A stretch of DNA of 64,000 nt from Trichaptum fuscoviolaceum (taxonomy: Eukaryota > Basidiomycota > Agaricomycetes > Hymenochaetales > Trichaptaceae), in the NCBI GenBank assembly GCA_910574455.1, contig CAJSYZ010000012.1, positions 1,481,317-1,545,316 on the forward strand. The letters are read 5' to 3'. The position numbers were made by a program, and so were the translations under genes. Positions 10,647-21,359 of the stretch are shown one piece after another. The notes under the pieces were generated by a model. The model saw nothing but the letters and a program-made list of their open reading frames with translations, did not search any database and was not told where the DNA came from. The stretch's first letter is position 1; every line of letters starts with the position of its first letter.

Positions 10647-12063
10647 CTACGCTGGGATTGGGACCTCTGCCTGTGGAGTAAGTCTGACAGCATGGCGTCT
10701 TTGTGCCGCTGGGAAATCGCCAGTAGCAGAATGAACAGTCAGACGATTGTCCTGAAAGAAACTGTAGTTAATTCATGCGGCTGAAGATTGCGAACAGTAA
10801 CATACCCAGACTACGACAGTGCCCGGCTCGTATGTTCCACGGATGTGGAAATCGGCGCCTTTGGCGATGTGATCGTAAAGGAAGTTGAGCAAATACTCAG
10901 ACTCCTCGTCCTTGAAACCGACGATGTACCTGGTGAACTGCTTGTTCACGTACAATGCCTTCTCGCCAGTCACGGGGTGCTTCCGGACGACTGGGTGCTC
11001 GGTCTCAACGGGTTCGCGCCTGACTGGGCCTCCGCGATTGCGGGAGTATTCGGCCTGCGATACCGCAGAGTGCACGGCGCGAAGGCCTTCGAGACGCTTC
11101 TTGAACTCGTCCGAGAGCCTGTTGTATGCCTCGACTTGAGACAAGAAGAGGGTGTCTCCGCCACCATTCTCTGGCTGGTCAAGGATCCAGAAGAATGTCG
11201 TACCCGGGGGTTGCCTCTCGTAGGACTGAGATAGGGGTGTTAGTGACGCATTAGAGAGTTGTGCAAAAAATACATACCACGTCTGAGTGCCAACCGACCC
11301 TGGAGGTGCGGTTACCTCCACGGTACTCCTTGAAGCGGTCAAAGTCCGCGTCGCGATAAACTTGCAGCAGTCAGCCAGGGGTTCAGAAGGTGATAAAGAA
11401 ATTCTGACACACCGACATGGAATTCAGGGAAGCCCTTTACATTGCCAGACGTTGGGTGAACTTGAATAGGCCCAAAGTGTCTTAAGAAGGAAAGCAGTCA
11501 GCAACGCTTCTCAGACGGATATAACTCAAGCTTACCTGGCAATCTCGATCTGGCGTTCAGGAGACAGGTCCTTGAAATCCTGATTCCTGAACACAACCAC
11601 CTTCCTCTCTGCAGTAAGGAGAGCGAGTTCATCCAGTCCCTCCTTTGATAATTGTGAGATTTGAACATTCTTGACCTCCGCGCCGATGAAGGGGCTGAGT
11701 TGGCGGTACTCTGCCTTTTCGTTGAGAAGGTTAGGCTTCTTCGGATCCGCACGCAGTCCCGGGTCGCTGAACTCTATACACGATTGAGCCAGGACGTTCA
11801 TGAAACTGTGATAAATTACTCACCGTGATTCTCGGTAGGAGGAAACTTCTCGTTCACATCAAAGTACGGGTAGTACAAAGGGTAGGATGGTCCTTTCTGC
11901 AAATGAAAAATATCACGGCAAGCTTTAAACGCCCGGGAGCCTTAATTAAGGGAGGGAAGCGTACATCTTTTGAGGCCACTTTTCCATTGAGGTTCACCTT
12001 GCCCACACCATTGGCAACATTGTCCACAGTAGCCGTGACAGTCTGTGTAGCAGATGGGGCCAT
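10647..12063 (-). CDS. TauD/TfdA-family 2-oxoglutarate dioxygenase
   Basis: Fe(II)/2-oxoglutarate-dependent dioxygenase of the taurine/alkylsulfonate type. Seven exons: 11965-12063, 11824-11896, 11536-11773, 11413-11480, 11278-11360, 10806-11225 and 10647-10751. The protein is about 360 aa, typical of fungal members. The first two iron ligands are in RVGWHSDV, with the family's SYERQPPGTT after it; the distal ligand is in DNRLTVHSATGDF and the 2-oxoglutarate-binding Arg region is AAQRRHAVRLTP in the last exon. The conserved EFSDPGLRADPKKPNLL segment begins exon 3. There is no targeting signal, so probably cytosolic. Likely role: releasing sulfite from sulfonates or sulfate esters for sulfur scavenging; substrate is inference. 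Confidence 0.9.
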
Positions 12064-12573
12064 TTCAGATGATCTCCTAAGGCTAGAGGTTTGTCGAAGC
12101 AGATGTACGAACGCGAGCTTAAGTACCAGACGTAGTAAGTGGGCCAGACATTAGAGGGAGCCAAGAGAGGAGAATTATGCCATCCCGTAGTCGAATGGCA
12201 TCTTCATCACCACCACCTGGCAGATATATTTAGTGCAGAGCGCCAGAGTAAACATAAGATAAGGCCAGTATTCGTGCTTCTCTATGAATGCACGCCATAT
12301 CGCGTTAACTGTTGCCGGTGTATCAATGGGGTTCGGTCCGTCCAACAGAAGTCCGCGTATTACAAATCAGCAGAGCGGCAGCACCACAGATCTTCACGGC
12401 AGTGCCTCGATCTTGATCTCAGTCATGAATGACCTCTCAATGACATTGAAACCTTTATCGGCCGAAGGGGGTGCCTAGATATACGACGTTAGTTATGAGC
12501 ATACAACAATGTCACTCTATAGTCCACAAACCTATAACCTGTTACAATAGAGCCAGCGCAATAGATCGCAGAT
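12064..12573. other. Intergenic between two minus-strand genes
   Basis: Promoter of the dioxygenase next to 12064 and the 3' flank of the next gene. No coding segment or element can be supported. Confidence 0.4.
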
Positions 12574-13272
12574 TCAATGTCTCCATCCCACTTCATGTCC
12601 TCCTTCCATCATTGGTTCAACAAACCCTCTGAAGACCCACGGTCTCTGGTTAACATCATCATTGTCTTCTGCGGGAGCTCGATTCTGGGACCATCGCATT
12701 CCATATCCTTCTTTTACACGAACCTCATACACCAGGATGGTGTGCGGTAGCCAATGCAAATTCCGCCATGATGCTACTTGCATGACACGCCAAAACAGCG
12801 CTAGCGCCCGCTCGTTGATGACTGCGACAGGCCCTTTCGGTGAACCCCACCAACTGGGAACCGAAGTACCGCCTTCGTCAACCTTCTCCGAGCGGTGAGC
12901 ATGCTTGGACCACGCACGGGCACCTGCGGTGAGGTTGCTTTTGTTAGGAAGGAGGAATGCGGCCAAACATTGTTGTTCTGAAGGAGGGGTTTCGCCCAAC
13001 GCAGAACCGACAGTGAGAGCAAGGCCATGCGCGAGATGTCGCGATCGCGGAGGCAGCATGTCAAGATTCAAGTCGATCCCATTCGACTCGATCAAAGCAT
13101 TCAATTGAGCCCTCTCTTCAGATGCTTCCGAGATTTCCATCATACCCTCACATATTGGCGACGAGATTCTACTAGGCTGGTTAGGAGGCGTTCTCACCAC
13201 CAGGTTATCCACAACGTCAATGATGCTGGTGGTCGTACTATCGTTCTGTCCGCCGTCGTGCGTGCCAAACAT
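12574..13272 (-). CDS. Conserved fungal protein of unknown function
   Basis: Single open exon. The start is uncertain: the frame stays open to 13464, but the segment beginning MFGTHDGGQND at 13272 looks like the true N terminus (232 aa). The middle is helical and charged. The C-terminal part contains HTILVYEVRVKEGYGMRWSQ and ends WVFRGFVEPMMEGGHEVGWRH-like; I recognise this WxFRGFxEP...GHExGWRH ending as recurring in uncharacterised fungal proteins. There is no signal peptide or membrane helix. It is divergent from DNA2, with about 410 bp between the starts, a possible shared promoter. Function unknown. Confidence 0.7.
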   Translation of the reverse strand: MFGTHDGGQNDSTTTSIIDVVDNLVVRTPPNQPSRISSPICEGMMEISEASEERAQLNALIESNGIDLNLDMLPPRSRHLAHGLALTVGSALGETPPSEQQCLAAFLLPNKSNLTAGARAWSKHAHRSEKVDEGGTSVPSWWGSPKGPVAVINERALALFWRVMQVASWRNLHWLPHTILVYEVRVKEGYGMRWSQNRAPAEDNDDVNQRPWVFRGFVEPMMEGGHEVGWRH

Positions 13273-13686
13273 GTAGTGTCTGTTAAAGTGAAGTGAAATA
13301 AATCGATTTGGCAAAAACCGATCAACCCCAACAATGCATCGAGTAAATGAATAGCGGTAGATCCCAGGTTTCACGTGATCCACTACCTCAGTTGCATCGG
13401 ATGGCGTGAGGATCACCGACAGATGATGAAGGTTGAGTGCAAAAGTGTAACGTGCCGGTGTCACTCAGGCTGCGCGGCACGTGCGAAGGTTGGCAGTGGC
13501 GACTTCAACGCGACGCGACTCAGACGCGCTGTGTCAATTCAACGCGCCTTCAAGTTTCTCACTTGACCCTTCTTCCGATCCCCATCTTCTTGAAGTCTCT
13601 AACTTTCTACCGCGAACAGTATATAACTCCCATTATATATCGTTCCAAGCTCCTTAACGTCTCTGAACCTATACTAAGGCTTTGCC

Positions 13687-16600
13687 ATGCCACATGCTAA
13701 GCCCAGCGAACAAGATGAGGCTTCCTTTATGAATGATCTGCTCGCGGGCATAGATGCATCCTTCTTCGACGCCGTTCCTTCTCCAGATCCAGTTTCCAAG
13801 AAACAACCGAAAAAATACTTCGCGACACCAGCTCCTCCCCAACCCACTAAGACCCTTATGCAAAATGTAATGACCGAGGAAGAGCCTCAATCCAAGAAAC
13901 GTAGAGTCTGCGGCGCGCTTGCGAACGAGGTTGAAGACATAGGCGCTCTTTTAGAAGGCGCTGAGGGTTGGGATTGGGATGATATGGAGGATGATTTTCT
14001 ATCACCCAGAAAGAGAAAGAAAAATAAAGTGAGTGGCACGATTCGCGCCTTCAGTCCGTGTCTCAACTCGAAGCGTTATAGGGAATTAAATATGACCATC
14101 AAGATGATAGGAACCATTTCACGCGATGTTTGGTTACTTCTGTCGACATTTCTGATAGAGAAAAGGTGAACAAATTTCTGGCTCTTAAAATGCTCATCCC
14201 CTAACAGTCATGATAGATATTGCATATCGTTTCCATTCCTGACAACACGAAGAAATGCGTCATTCTGAAAGAAGTTTGGACCCAAACCGAGGTCGTCCCC
14301 GGTACGATGCTTCCTCCTCTATAATACATCAGAACCAAACTTGACCCGAAATTATAGGCGATACAATCAATGTTATAGGTCATTTCACTATCGAACTCGG
14401 GAAAACGCCGCACATCACTATTACCAACAAACACAACCTGCTCATCCTCCATCCTGATATTCTTATTACATCGACTTCCATCTCCAATGCATCCCATTGT
14501 ACTCGCCGGCCAATCCTATCTTCTCTGTTGCGGAAGTCGAACGATGTTACCCCTGCTCTTGTCTGGGGAAATATCCTTCATGAAGTTGTGCAACAATGCT
14601 TTATATCGCAAAGATGGGATGAGGAGCATATCAGAAAAGTTATCGATGAAAAACTGATGAAAGGCCTGGAGGACCTTGTGAAAATCAATGTAACTGTCGA
14701 GCAGGCCAGAACGGAGCTTCTGAGAAGAACTGAAGGCCTGAAGACTTTTGGGAGGAACTATATAGGCGATAGTCCTAAAGTAATTTCACTTCATTCATTG
14801 AAGTTATCTGATACTGATCACTCGTGATAGCTCGACGGCGAACTAACAAATACGCGCCAGGCGCCAGGTTGTAGCTCCTTGTTAGCTATCAGGAAGCTAC
14901 TCGATGTCGAAGAAGATATCTGGTCACCTCGCTACGGAATCAAGGGCAAGGTCGACGCGTCTGTTGAAGTAATGATCGAACAGCGAAACGCGATAGTGAA
15001 GGACCGTTCGACCTTTACCATGCCTTTTGAAATAAAGACTGGTAGATCCGTCGCAGGGATGGAACATCGCGCACAAACAATGCTGTACACCCTTCTTATG
15101 GCAGAAAGATATGGCATGGACGTCCCAGGAGGTTTGCTGTACTATACACAAGCCCATGAGGTCATTCATGTACCTTCTGGGTGGAATGAAGTCCGAGGAC
15201 TCATCATGACCAGGAATGAGATGGCCTCCTATCTAGTGCGGAGAATCGAAGACAACCAAGGAAAGAAAGGAGATGCCGAGGAACCTTTTTTGCCACCTAC
15301 AATAGACCAGGATCGCATTTGTGGTCGATGTTATGTTGCTGATGCGTGTATGCTCTACAGAAAGGTACGTGCTCCACTGTGTCTTAAAGCACATTACTAA
15401 CGTGCGTGTCAGGCTGTCGAAGAAGTTGTTGACAATGACTCCCCTATCTCCTCGCTCTACGAAATGAAGACCGGCCACTTGACTAACGATCAAGCTGCCT
15501 TCTTCAAGAAATGGGAACGGCTAATTACATTGGAGGAGCAAGATATGATTAAATTTCGTAAAGAGCTTTGGACGATGTCTGCGCGGGATCGCGAGGACAA
15601 GGGTAGATGCCTTAGCTCGATGGTAATAGATCACGGTTATAGCAACCCTACATCGAAGACACCAGTATCGAGAGACGCGACAATCCGACAATTCACATAC
15701 CGCTTCGTCCGAAAAGGTGCAATTTCGTCCAGCCTAGCAGCGCGCAGCCTCTTGAATGGGCACATATCCTCTGGGGATCCAGTCACCGTCTCCGTTGATC
15801 CACACCTCATAGCGCTCGCACGCGGTTATGTCATCGAGCTAAACCCAACATCTGTCGTGATCAGCGTAGACCATATTCTGTCAACTGAATTCGTCCGCAC
15901 TCGTTTACCTCCCTCGTCTAAGATCGACGAGATAGTCTTCCGCATTGATAAGGACGAGTTGACCGGCGGGATGGCGCGAATTCGGGAGAACCTAGCGCAG
16001 TTGTTCTATGTTACTGCAAACAAACGCAGTTTGGAGCTTATCGTTGATCTAGAGCCTCCAGAGTTCGAGCATCTTGCGGCTGAAGAAGTCAAGCATTGCT
16101 CTACTACCCTGAATGTGAACCAACGACATGCTGTCGATCATATTCTTGCCGCGCACGACTACGCCCTCGTCTTAGGCATGCCCGGAACGGGGAAAACGAC
16201 GACAATCGCAGAAACAATACGTGTCCTGGTGGGAATGGGGAAGAGTGTTCTCCTGACGTCTTACACTCACTCTGCCGTCGATTCCATCCTTCTGAAACTT
16301 AAGAGTAATGCTGACTTCAGCATCTTAAGACTTGGAAATCCTGACAAAGTACGTGCAAAAACTAAGCATTCAGAATAGACACCTAAATCCTGACGCAGGT
16401 CCATCCGGACGTCCGTGACTTGACGTTAGCTTCTCGCAATACTTGCACTACAGTTCAACAACTTGAAGATCTACTTCTCACTCCTCCTGTTGTTGCAACC
16501 ACTTGCCTTTCGATAGACAAGTCAGTGTGCTAATTTCTCAGCACAAACAGATGCTCACTTATTTTTAGTGCGCTTTTCATGCGACGCCGATTTGATTACT

Positions 16601-17814
16601 GTATTGTAGACGAGGCCTCACAGGTTACTCTGCCTACTTGCCTAGGGCCTCTCCGATTTGCCAGTAAATTTGTTCTAGTGGGAGACCATTTTCAGTTGCC
16701 ACCTTTGGTAAGTTGTGTTCGAGGTTATCTCCGTCAATTTCGACTTAATGTGTTTGTTAAAAGGTTAAAAACCGCAATGCGCGGAAAGAGGGGCTTGACG
16801 TATCACTCTTCAGACGCCTATCAGATGCACACCCACATGCAGTTGTTGACCTTGCTCATCAATACCGGATGAACGAGGACATTATGCTCTTATCGAACAA
16901 GCTGATCTATGGAGATCGTCTGAAATGCGGCTCCGCAGAGGTCGCGAATCGTACTCTTGTCATTCCTAAGAGAAATCTAGCCGATGGCATGCACAGTACG
17001 TCTGACGAATGCTGGCTGCAGCATATCCTGGACGAGAGGTACGTGAACATATTTTTCACTTCATCAGAGGCCTTACTGTTGGATTAGCTGCAAAGCAGTG
17101 TTCGTTGACACTGATCAGATTCCTGCAAAGGACTCACGAGTCGGAGATCTGATTGAAAACGAAGTTGAGGCCTCGCTCGTTCAACAATTGACTGAGGCAT
17201 TGATCAAAGGCGGCGTCCGCCAAGATCAAGTTGGAATCATCTCACTCTACAGGCAGCAAATCAAGAGGCTCTCGCACTTGTTAGAGGACTACAAAGACGT
17301 CGAAATATTAACAGCTGATCGCAGCCAAGGAAGAGACAAAGACTGTATAATCATATCCTTGGTCAGATCTAATGACGACAACAATGTGCGTGACCACTCC
17401 TCGTCATGTGTACTGTTGCTAACTTTGTCTGTTTAGATTGGTGACCTGCTGAAAGACTGGCGGAGGGTGAACGTTGCGTTCACTCGCGCGCGATCCAAAC
17501 TCGTCATATTCGGCTCAATGCGAACCCTGCAGAATTCTCCACTCCTGAAGGAGTTCTTCTCTCTGATGGAGGAAAAAGGGTGGATCTTCACTCTGCCTCC
17601 CGGCGCTCACACCATGCATGACTGCTCGAGCGAAACGCTGGCGAAGGGAGCTTCTTTTAAACGTTCCAGCCAGACTATGCCCTTGCTGAAGCTGAAGGAG
17701 AACGAAACAGACGTGACAGATGGTCGTCCTCAGAAAAAAGCAAAGATCTCAGCTGAAAGCGGCATCCTGCGCTCCCGTCCTATCCTTCGAGATCTTGCGA
17801 ATGAAGCAAGATGA
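13687..17814 (+). CDS. DNA2: DNA2 replication helicase/nuclease
   Basis: Eleven exons (13687-14028, 14082-14165, 14217-14301, 14358-14779, 14831-15364, 15413-16348, 16399-16520, 16569-16707, 16764-17038, 17088-17385, 17437-17814) join in frame to 1,204 aa, the usual Dna2 size. Dna2 trims 5' flaps during Okazaki-fragment maturation and resects DNA ends in the nucleus. The N terminus is basic with a KKRRV signal. The nuclease has [23 protein letters not shown], and iron-sulfur cysteines in CTRRPIL and [10 protein letters not shown]. The helicase has Walker [20 protein letters not shown] (II), GDHFQLPPL (III), QYRMNEDIM (IV), [16 protein letters not shown] (V) and [14 protein letters not shown] (VI). 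All key motifs are intact. The large transposon starts about 200 bp after the stop codon. Confidence 0.95.
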
Positions 17815-18015
17815 TTCATGATTTTATTATGTTAATTTATAGCATTGTATGAATAGACCTCGCATGTTTTGTTCCATGTATTTCTAGATGCTTAAATAAT
17901 GTATTATTCAGTGATTTTCTTATTGAAGTACAACATGACTATGTGCACGACCGCGAAGCACTGCTATGAATGAATTTATGAAGGTTTTTCTAATTTCTCA
18001 TCGAAAGCAACCTTT

Positions 18016-18024
18016 ATTTATGAT
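18016..18024. repeat. Target-site duplication, left copy
   Basis: The 9-bp word ATTTATGAT directly precedes the left end of the large element. An identical word follows its right end at 39930-39938. Nine bp is typical of Mutator-like elements. Confidence 0.88.
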
Positions 18025-18928
18025 GCAAAATGGGAGTCTGCCCTAAATGTAATGAAGTCAACCCACCATAAATGGGGTCAACCGTGAGAAATGAAGACAA
18101 CCTGTATTTAATGTATTTCAACCTTTCTGAAATGTAAGTCAACAATTTCAGAATTCGAAGTCATCATTTGTAAGATTTCGGAATCAGCCTATTTTGAAAT
18201 GGAAGTCAACATTTGTCAGAATTCGGAATCAACTTAATTGGAATTGTAAGTCAGCCTTTCATAATATGCAAGTCAACCGGGGTATGTATTCGACATCAAC
18301 CTCGGGAAGAAATATAGGATGGCCTAAAAGAAATGGAAGACAACCAAGCAAAGTAATATAAGACACCATGAAAGTAATTGAAACCAGCCTCGTAAAGTAA
18401 TCCAAGTCAACCTGCATGAAATATAAGGCAACCCAAAAGTATTCGAAGTTAGCCTCGAAAAGTAATGCAAGTCAGCCTGCAAAGTAATATAAGACACCAT
18501 GAAAGTAATTGAAACCAGCCTCGTAAAGTAATCCAAGTCAACCTGCATGAAATATAAGGCAACCCAAAAGTATTCGAAGTTAGCCTCGAAAAGTAATGCA
18601 AGTCAGCCTGCAATAATTTCAAGTCACCCAGAAAGTATTCGAAGTCCGCCCACCAAAGTAATGCAAGGCAACCTGCAAGTATGCGAAGTCACCCAGAAAG
18701 TATTTGAAGTCAGCCTCGAAAAGTAATGCAAGTCAACCTGAAAGTATAGCAAGCCACCCAGATGGTATTCGAAGTCAGCCCAGGCAAGTAATGTAACTCA
18801 ACCTACAAGAAATATAAGTTACCCTGAAAGTATTCGAAGTCAACCTTACCAGAACAGCCAAGACAGAATATGCTATAACTCTCCAATTACTGGTCCGTTC
18901 ACTACGAAACTACCACGAATCGAAAGCT
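18025..18928. repeat. Left terminal inverted repeat, motif array
   Basis: After a unique-looking tip of about 30 bp, the repeat is an array of degenerate 25-30 bp units around the words AAGTCAACC/AAGTCAGCC and AAGTATTCGAAGT or AAGTAATGCAAGT. The inner edge is non-repetitive (GAATATGCTATAACTC.. to CGAAAGCT at 18921-18928) and matches the right repeat's inner edge in reverse complement. Repeated subterminal motifs are commonly transposase-binding sites; that role here is inference. Confidence 0.85.
18349..18610. repeat. 131-bp tandem duplication inside the left repeat
   Basis: Bases 18349-18479 and 18480-18610 are essentially identical, whereas neighbouring units have diverged strongly. The right inverted repeat does not show this doubling. 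This is a local duplication younger than the array. Confidence 0.8.
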
Positions 18929-19132
18929 TATTTAAAGGAGATTTGACACAGCTCTTGCAAATTGAGCAAGGTGAATCAGTCATTTGGTAGATTTGATTTT
19001 TGTCATTTCTGTGTCTTATAGCCCTCTTATACAGTCACTGTCCGCTGCTGCTGCAATCATGAGAGGGGAACCAATAGAAGGTGAAAGCAAGGTCTTGATA
19101 TTGGTTTGTATTGAAGTCTTTGGTACTCTCAG

Positions 19133-19320
19133 GTGCTGATCATCTCGTTCGGGCAATTCAGAAATTCAAGGCAGGCGAATTCAATGTCATGGTCTCTACT
19201 TCTATAGGCAATGAAGGTCTGGTTATCGGTGAAATCAATGAAATTATTTGCTTCCTCTTGCCGAACTGCGCGAGGACCAGAACAAGGCCTTAATTTGCTT
19301 TGAGAAGGGAGGCCCGGAAA
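19133..19320 (+). pseudogene. FANCM/Mph1-type helicase fragment
   Basis: After an acceptor-like CTCTCAG the sequence reads AIQKFKAGEFNVMVSTSIG followed by NEGLVIGEINEIICF. This corresponds to motifs IV-V of the SF2 helicases FANCM/Mph1/Fml1, whose consensus is close to F-K-x-G-x-x-N-V-(L/I)-V-(S/A)-T-S-I-G-E-E-G-L-D-I-G. The Glu and Asp of the EEGLD core are changed to N and V. Immediately after ICF the frame shifts to LAELREDQNKALICFEK, a counterpart of sequence that normally lies beyond motif VI; the QRxGRxGR motif VI is missing, as if about 30 codons were deleted. This is a decayed fragment without start or catalytic motifs, about 200 bp inside the left inverted repeat, most simply a captured piece of a host gene. 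Confidence 0.65.
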
Positions 19321-20695
19321 CCATTGGAAGAAGAATATCTTGATTTCAATGGTGAGTGAGACGAACATATAACACTAGATAATTTATAGATGTGTAGTTC
19401 CCAAAGTCTCTAAGAGCCTTGGACAGGTAAAAGATGACAAATGTCCAGTTTTGTCGTTGCGAGCCTCGACCAGCGAGAACACAGTTGACTTGCCTTCATC
19501 CAGCCTTACCCAGAATACCACGTAGGTGTCACACCATAGGCACGACAGCCTGAGAAGGTGTTCCTGCGCTCCCGCTCGCTCCTGTCCGTCGTCGATAATC
19601 TAAAGAGAAAGGCTTCCTCGAAGGATGCAGGAGTGGAAAATTGGGCTGGCAGGTTATTGTGGGAGAAGCCACCCTGGAGCTCGCTGAAAGGTCCTTGCTC
19701 TAGAGCGTCTTGGGTTGCCGAGGGACCAACGAGTCAAGCCCATGACCGAAGGGAGACGCAGCCTCTGACAAGGAGAAACCTTGACAAACCCACAAGGAAA
19801 ACTAAACCGACCGAAGGTCTCCATACATAGTGTCACCCATGTAAATAGACATTCAATTGCAATACTCACCTTACTTCTGTTACACACCAATGAGCTTTGA
19901 TATAGCAGGTGGCTCTGCTTGGTAGCGTCCGCAAGGCCTCGAGCAGTAAGTTGGGTGGCGCGAATAAGGCCTCGTCCGAATGGCTTTGTTGGAGCGGGTA
20001 GCGTCCGCTAGGCATTGATAAATGGGTCTTCATCTTGCGTTCTTATGAATATTCGCGTCTTCATTGTGCGTCGCCGCTGTCTTGAGGCGCGGAGTCGTCT
20101 TTGTTGTTGTGGTCGATGGTGAAGAAATGCGACGCAGTTTCACGCGTGAAGTACACGAGCTCCCGCTTGTCACGAGTCGTGGTAGTTCTTCGAAGTCCTT
20201 CCAATGACATCTGTCATCAGGTATTTCACAAGGAACAAAGGAAGCTCCGTATCTGAATAGAAATCTGCCATGGTCATCTTGACATGAATATCATGAAAGG
20301 AAATATAAGAATTGAATGCAGTTACCAGGTTATACCATTGTCCATCAGATAGGTTACCTAGGTCCAATATATGTAAGCCACTGGAACATGCAGATAGAAA
20401 TGAATACCACATACTGCGTTGTAGAAGTTTTTTTTTTAAAGTCCATTAGATGACTTAGACAAATCAAGCTCGTGAACTGAGTAAGCCGCTACATGTAATA
20501 CGCAAACGTAAGCATCCCACAAGGGTCATATGCTGTATAGTTATTATCTTTTCAGTTCGCACGCACCACGTGATCATCGGATGTACGGAAGCTTGCTTAC
20601 CGGAGCCGAGTAGCATCATTTGCTTCCGTCTCCGTCGGCAATTTACGGCCTGCTGTTTTCACCTCTCTTTCCCCATCCCCAATTGTCGTCTCACC
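19321..20695. other. Transposon interior without a supported gene
   Basis: About 1.4 kb. The first few hundred bases may hold more of the helicase relic (a segment reading like VPKVSKSLGQ near 19400). An 80-codon minus-strand frame at 20170-20412 (MWYSFLSACSSGLHILDLGN..) could be an exon of something but matches no family I know. The rest is unassigned. Confidence 0.4.
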
Positions 20696-21147
20696 ATGCG
20701 TTACGGCAAACTTCCCTGCAGATTGAGACGGTACGTGCTACGTACAACCACTGATTTTCATTAGAAAGATTCTGATTCGTAAATATTGCATACACTTACA
20801 GGCTTTTTGCGAGACTGCTTGACCGCGTGGTCGCGCTTTTTCGAGCTCGTTTCCCAGAGGATTGGGCCGGGAAGATGCTCGTTGAGGGTATGTCTTCTCC
20901 GTCCATAAACACATAATTTGAGTCTAATATCTTGATAGAACGACCGCGCAATCCTCACGTCGTTGCTGAGCGATTGGCCAGCATAACAATGGTACTCGAG
21001 GTAGTCATTGCCGAGTACACCGTCATTGCGGTACGGGAAGTCACGACGGATGGGCAGGAGGAGAGGGAATGGGAGGCCAAGAGGGAGGCGGAGAAGCTTG
21101 CAAGTGTCTGTGCGGAGTTTTTGGCAAAGATTGATCACCCCCGTTAG
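20696..21147 (+). CDS. Small transposon-borne protein, 109 aa
   Basis: Three exons, 20696-20730, 20802-20887 and 20939-21147, join in frame through clean GT..AG introns to 109 aa. The protein begins MRYGKLPCRLRRLFARLLDR and is basic in its first third; the rest is mostly helical with an E/K/R-rich heptad-like stretch (EEREWEAKREAEKLASVCAE). No signal peptide, membrane segment or known domain. It lies 213 bp past the transposase stop codon and converges with it. The coding-quality splice structure and long intact frame suggest a real gene carried by the element. Function unknown. Confidence 0.55.
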
Positions 21148-21359
21148 TGGGTAGTAGATGGACTATTCCACTCAGACCTTTTTAAATTGTGTAAATAGTA
21201 TACCCTCACATTCCCTACAGAAACTCTCACCTTTTACATTGTATCATATGTGAAAAATGAACACTTCCTCCAAGGACTGAGTCAAAAGGAATGAAATTAG
21301 ACTTAAGCACTCATCACAATGAATTACGGATACAAGTAGATCATTAGGAGTGTCGGCTA

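Noticed and set aside
18050..18860. CRISPR-like repeat array
   Set aside because: Units are degenerate with no constant spacer length, the genome is eukaryotic, and the same array is present inverted at 38.9-39.9 kb as a transposon end.
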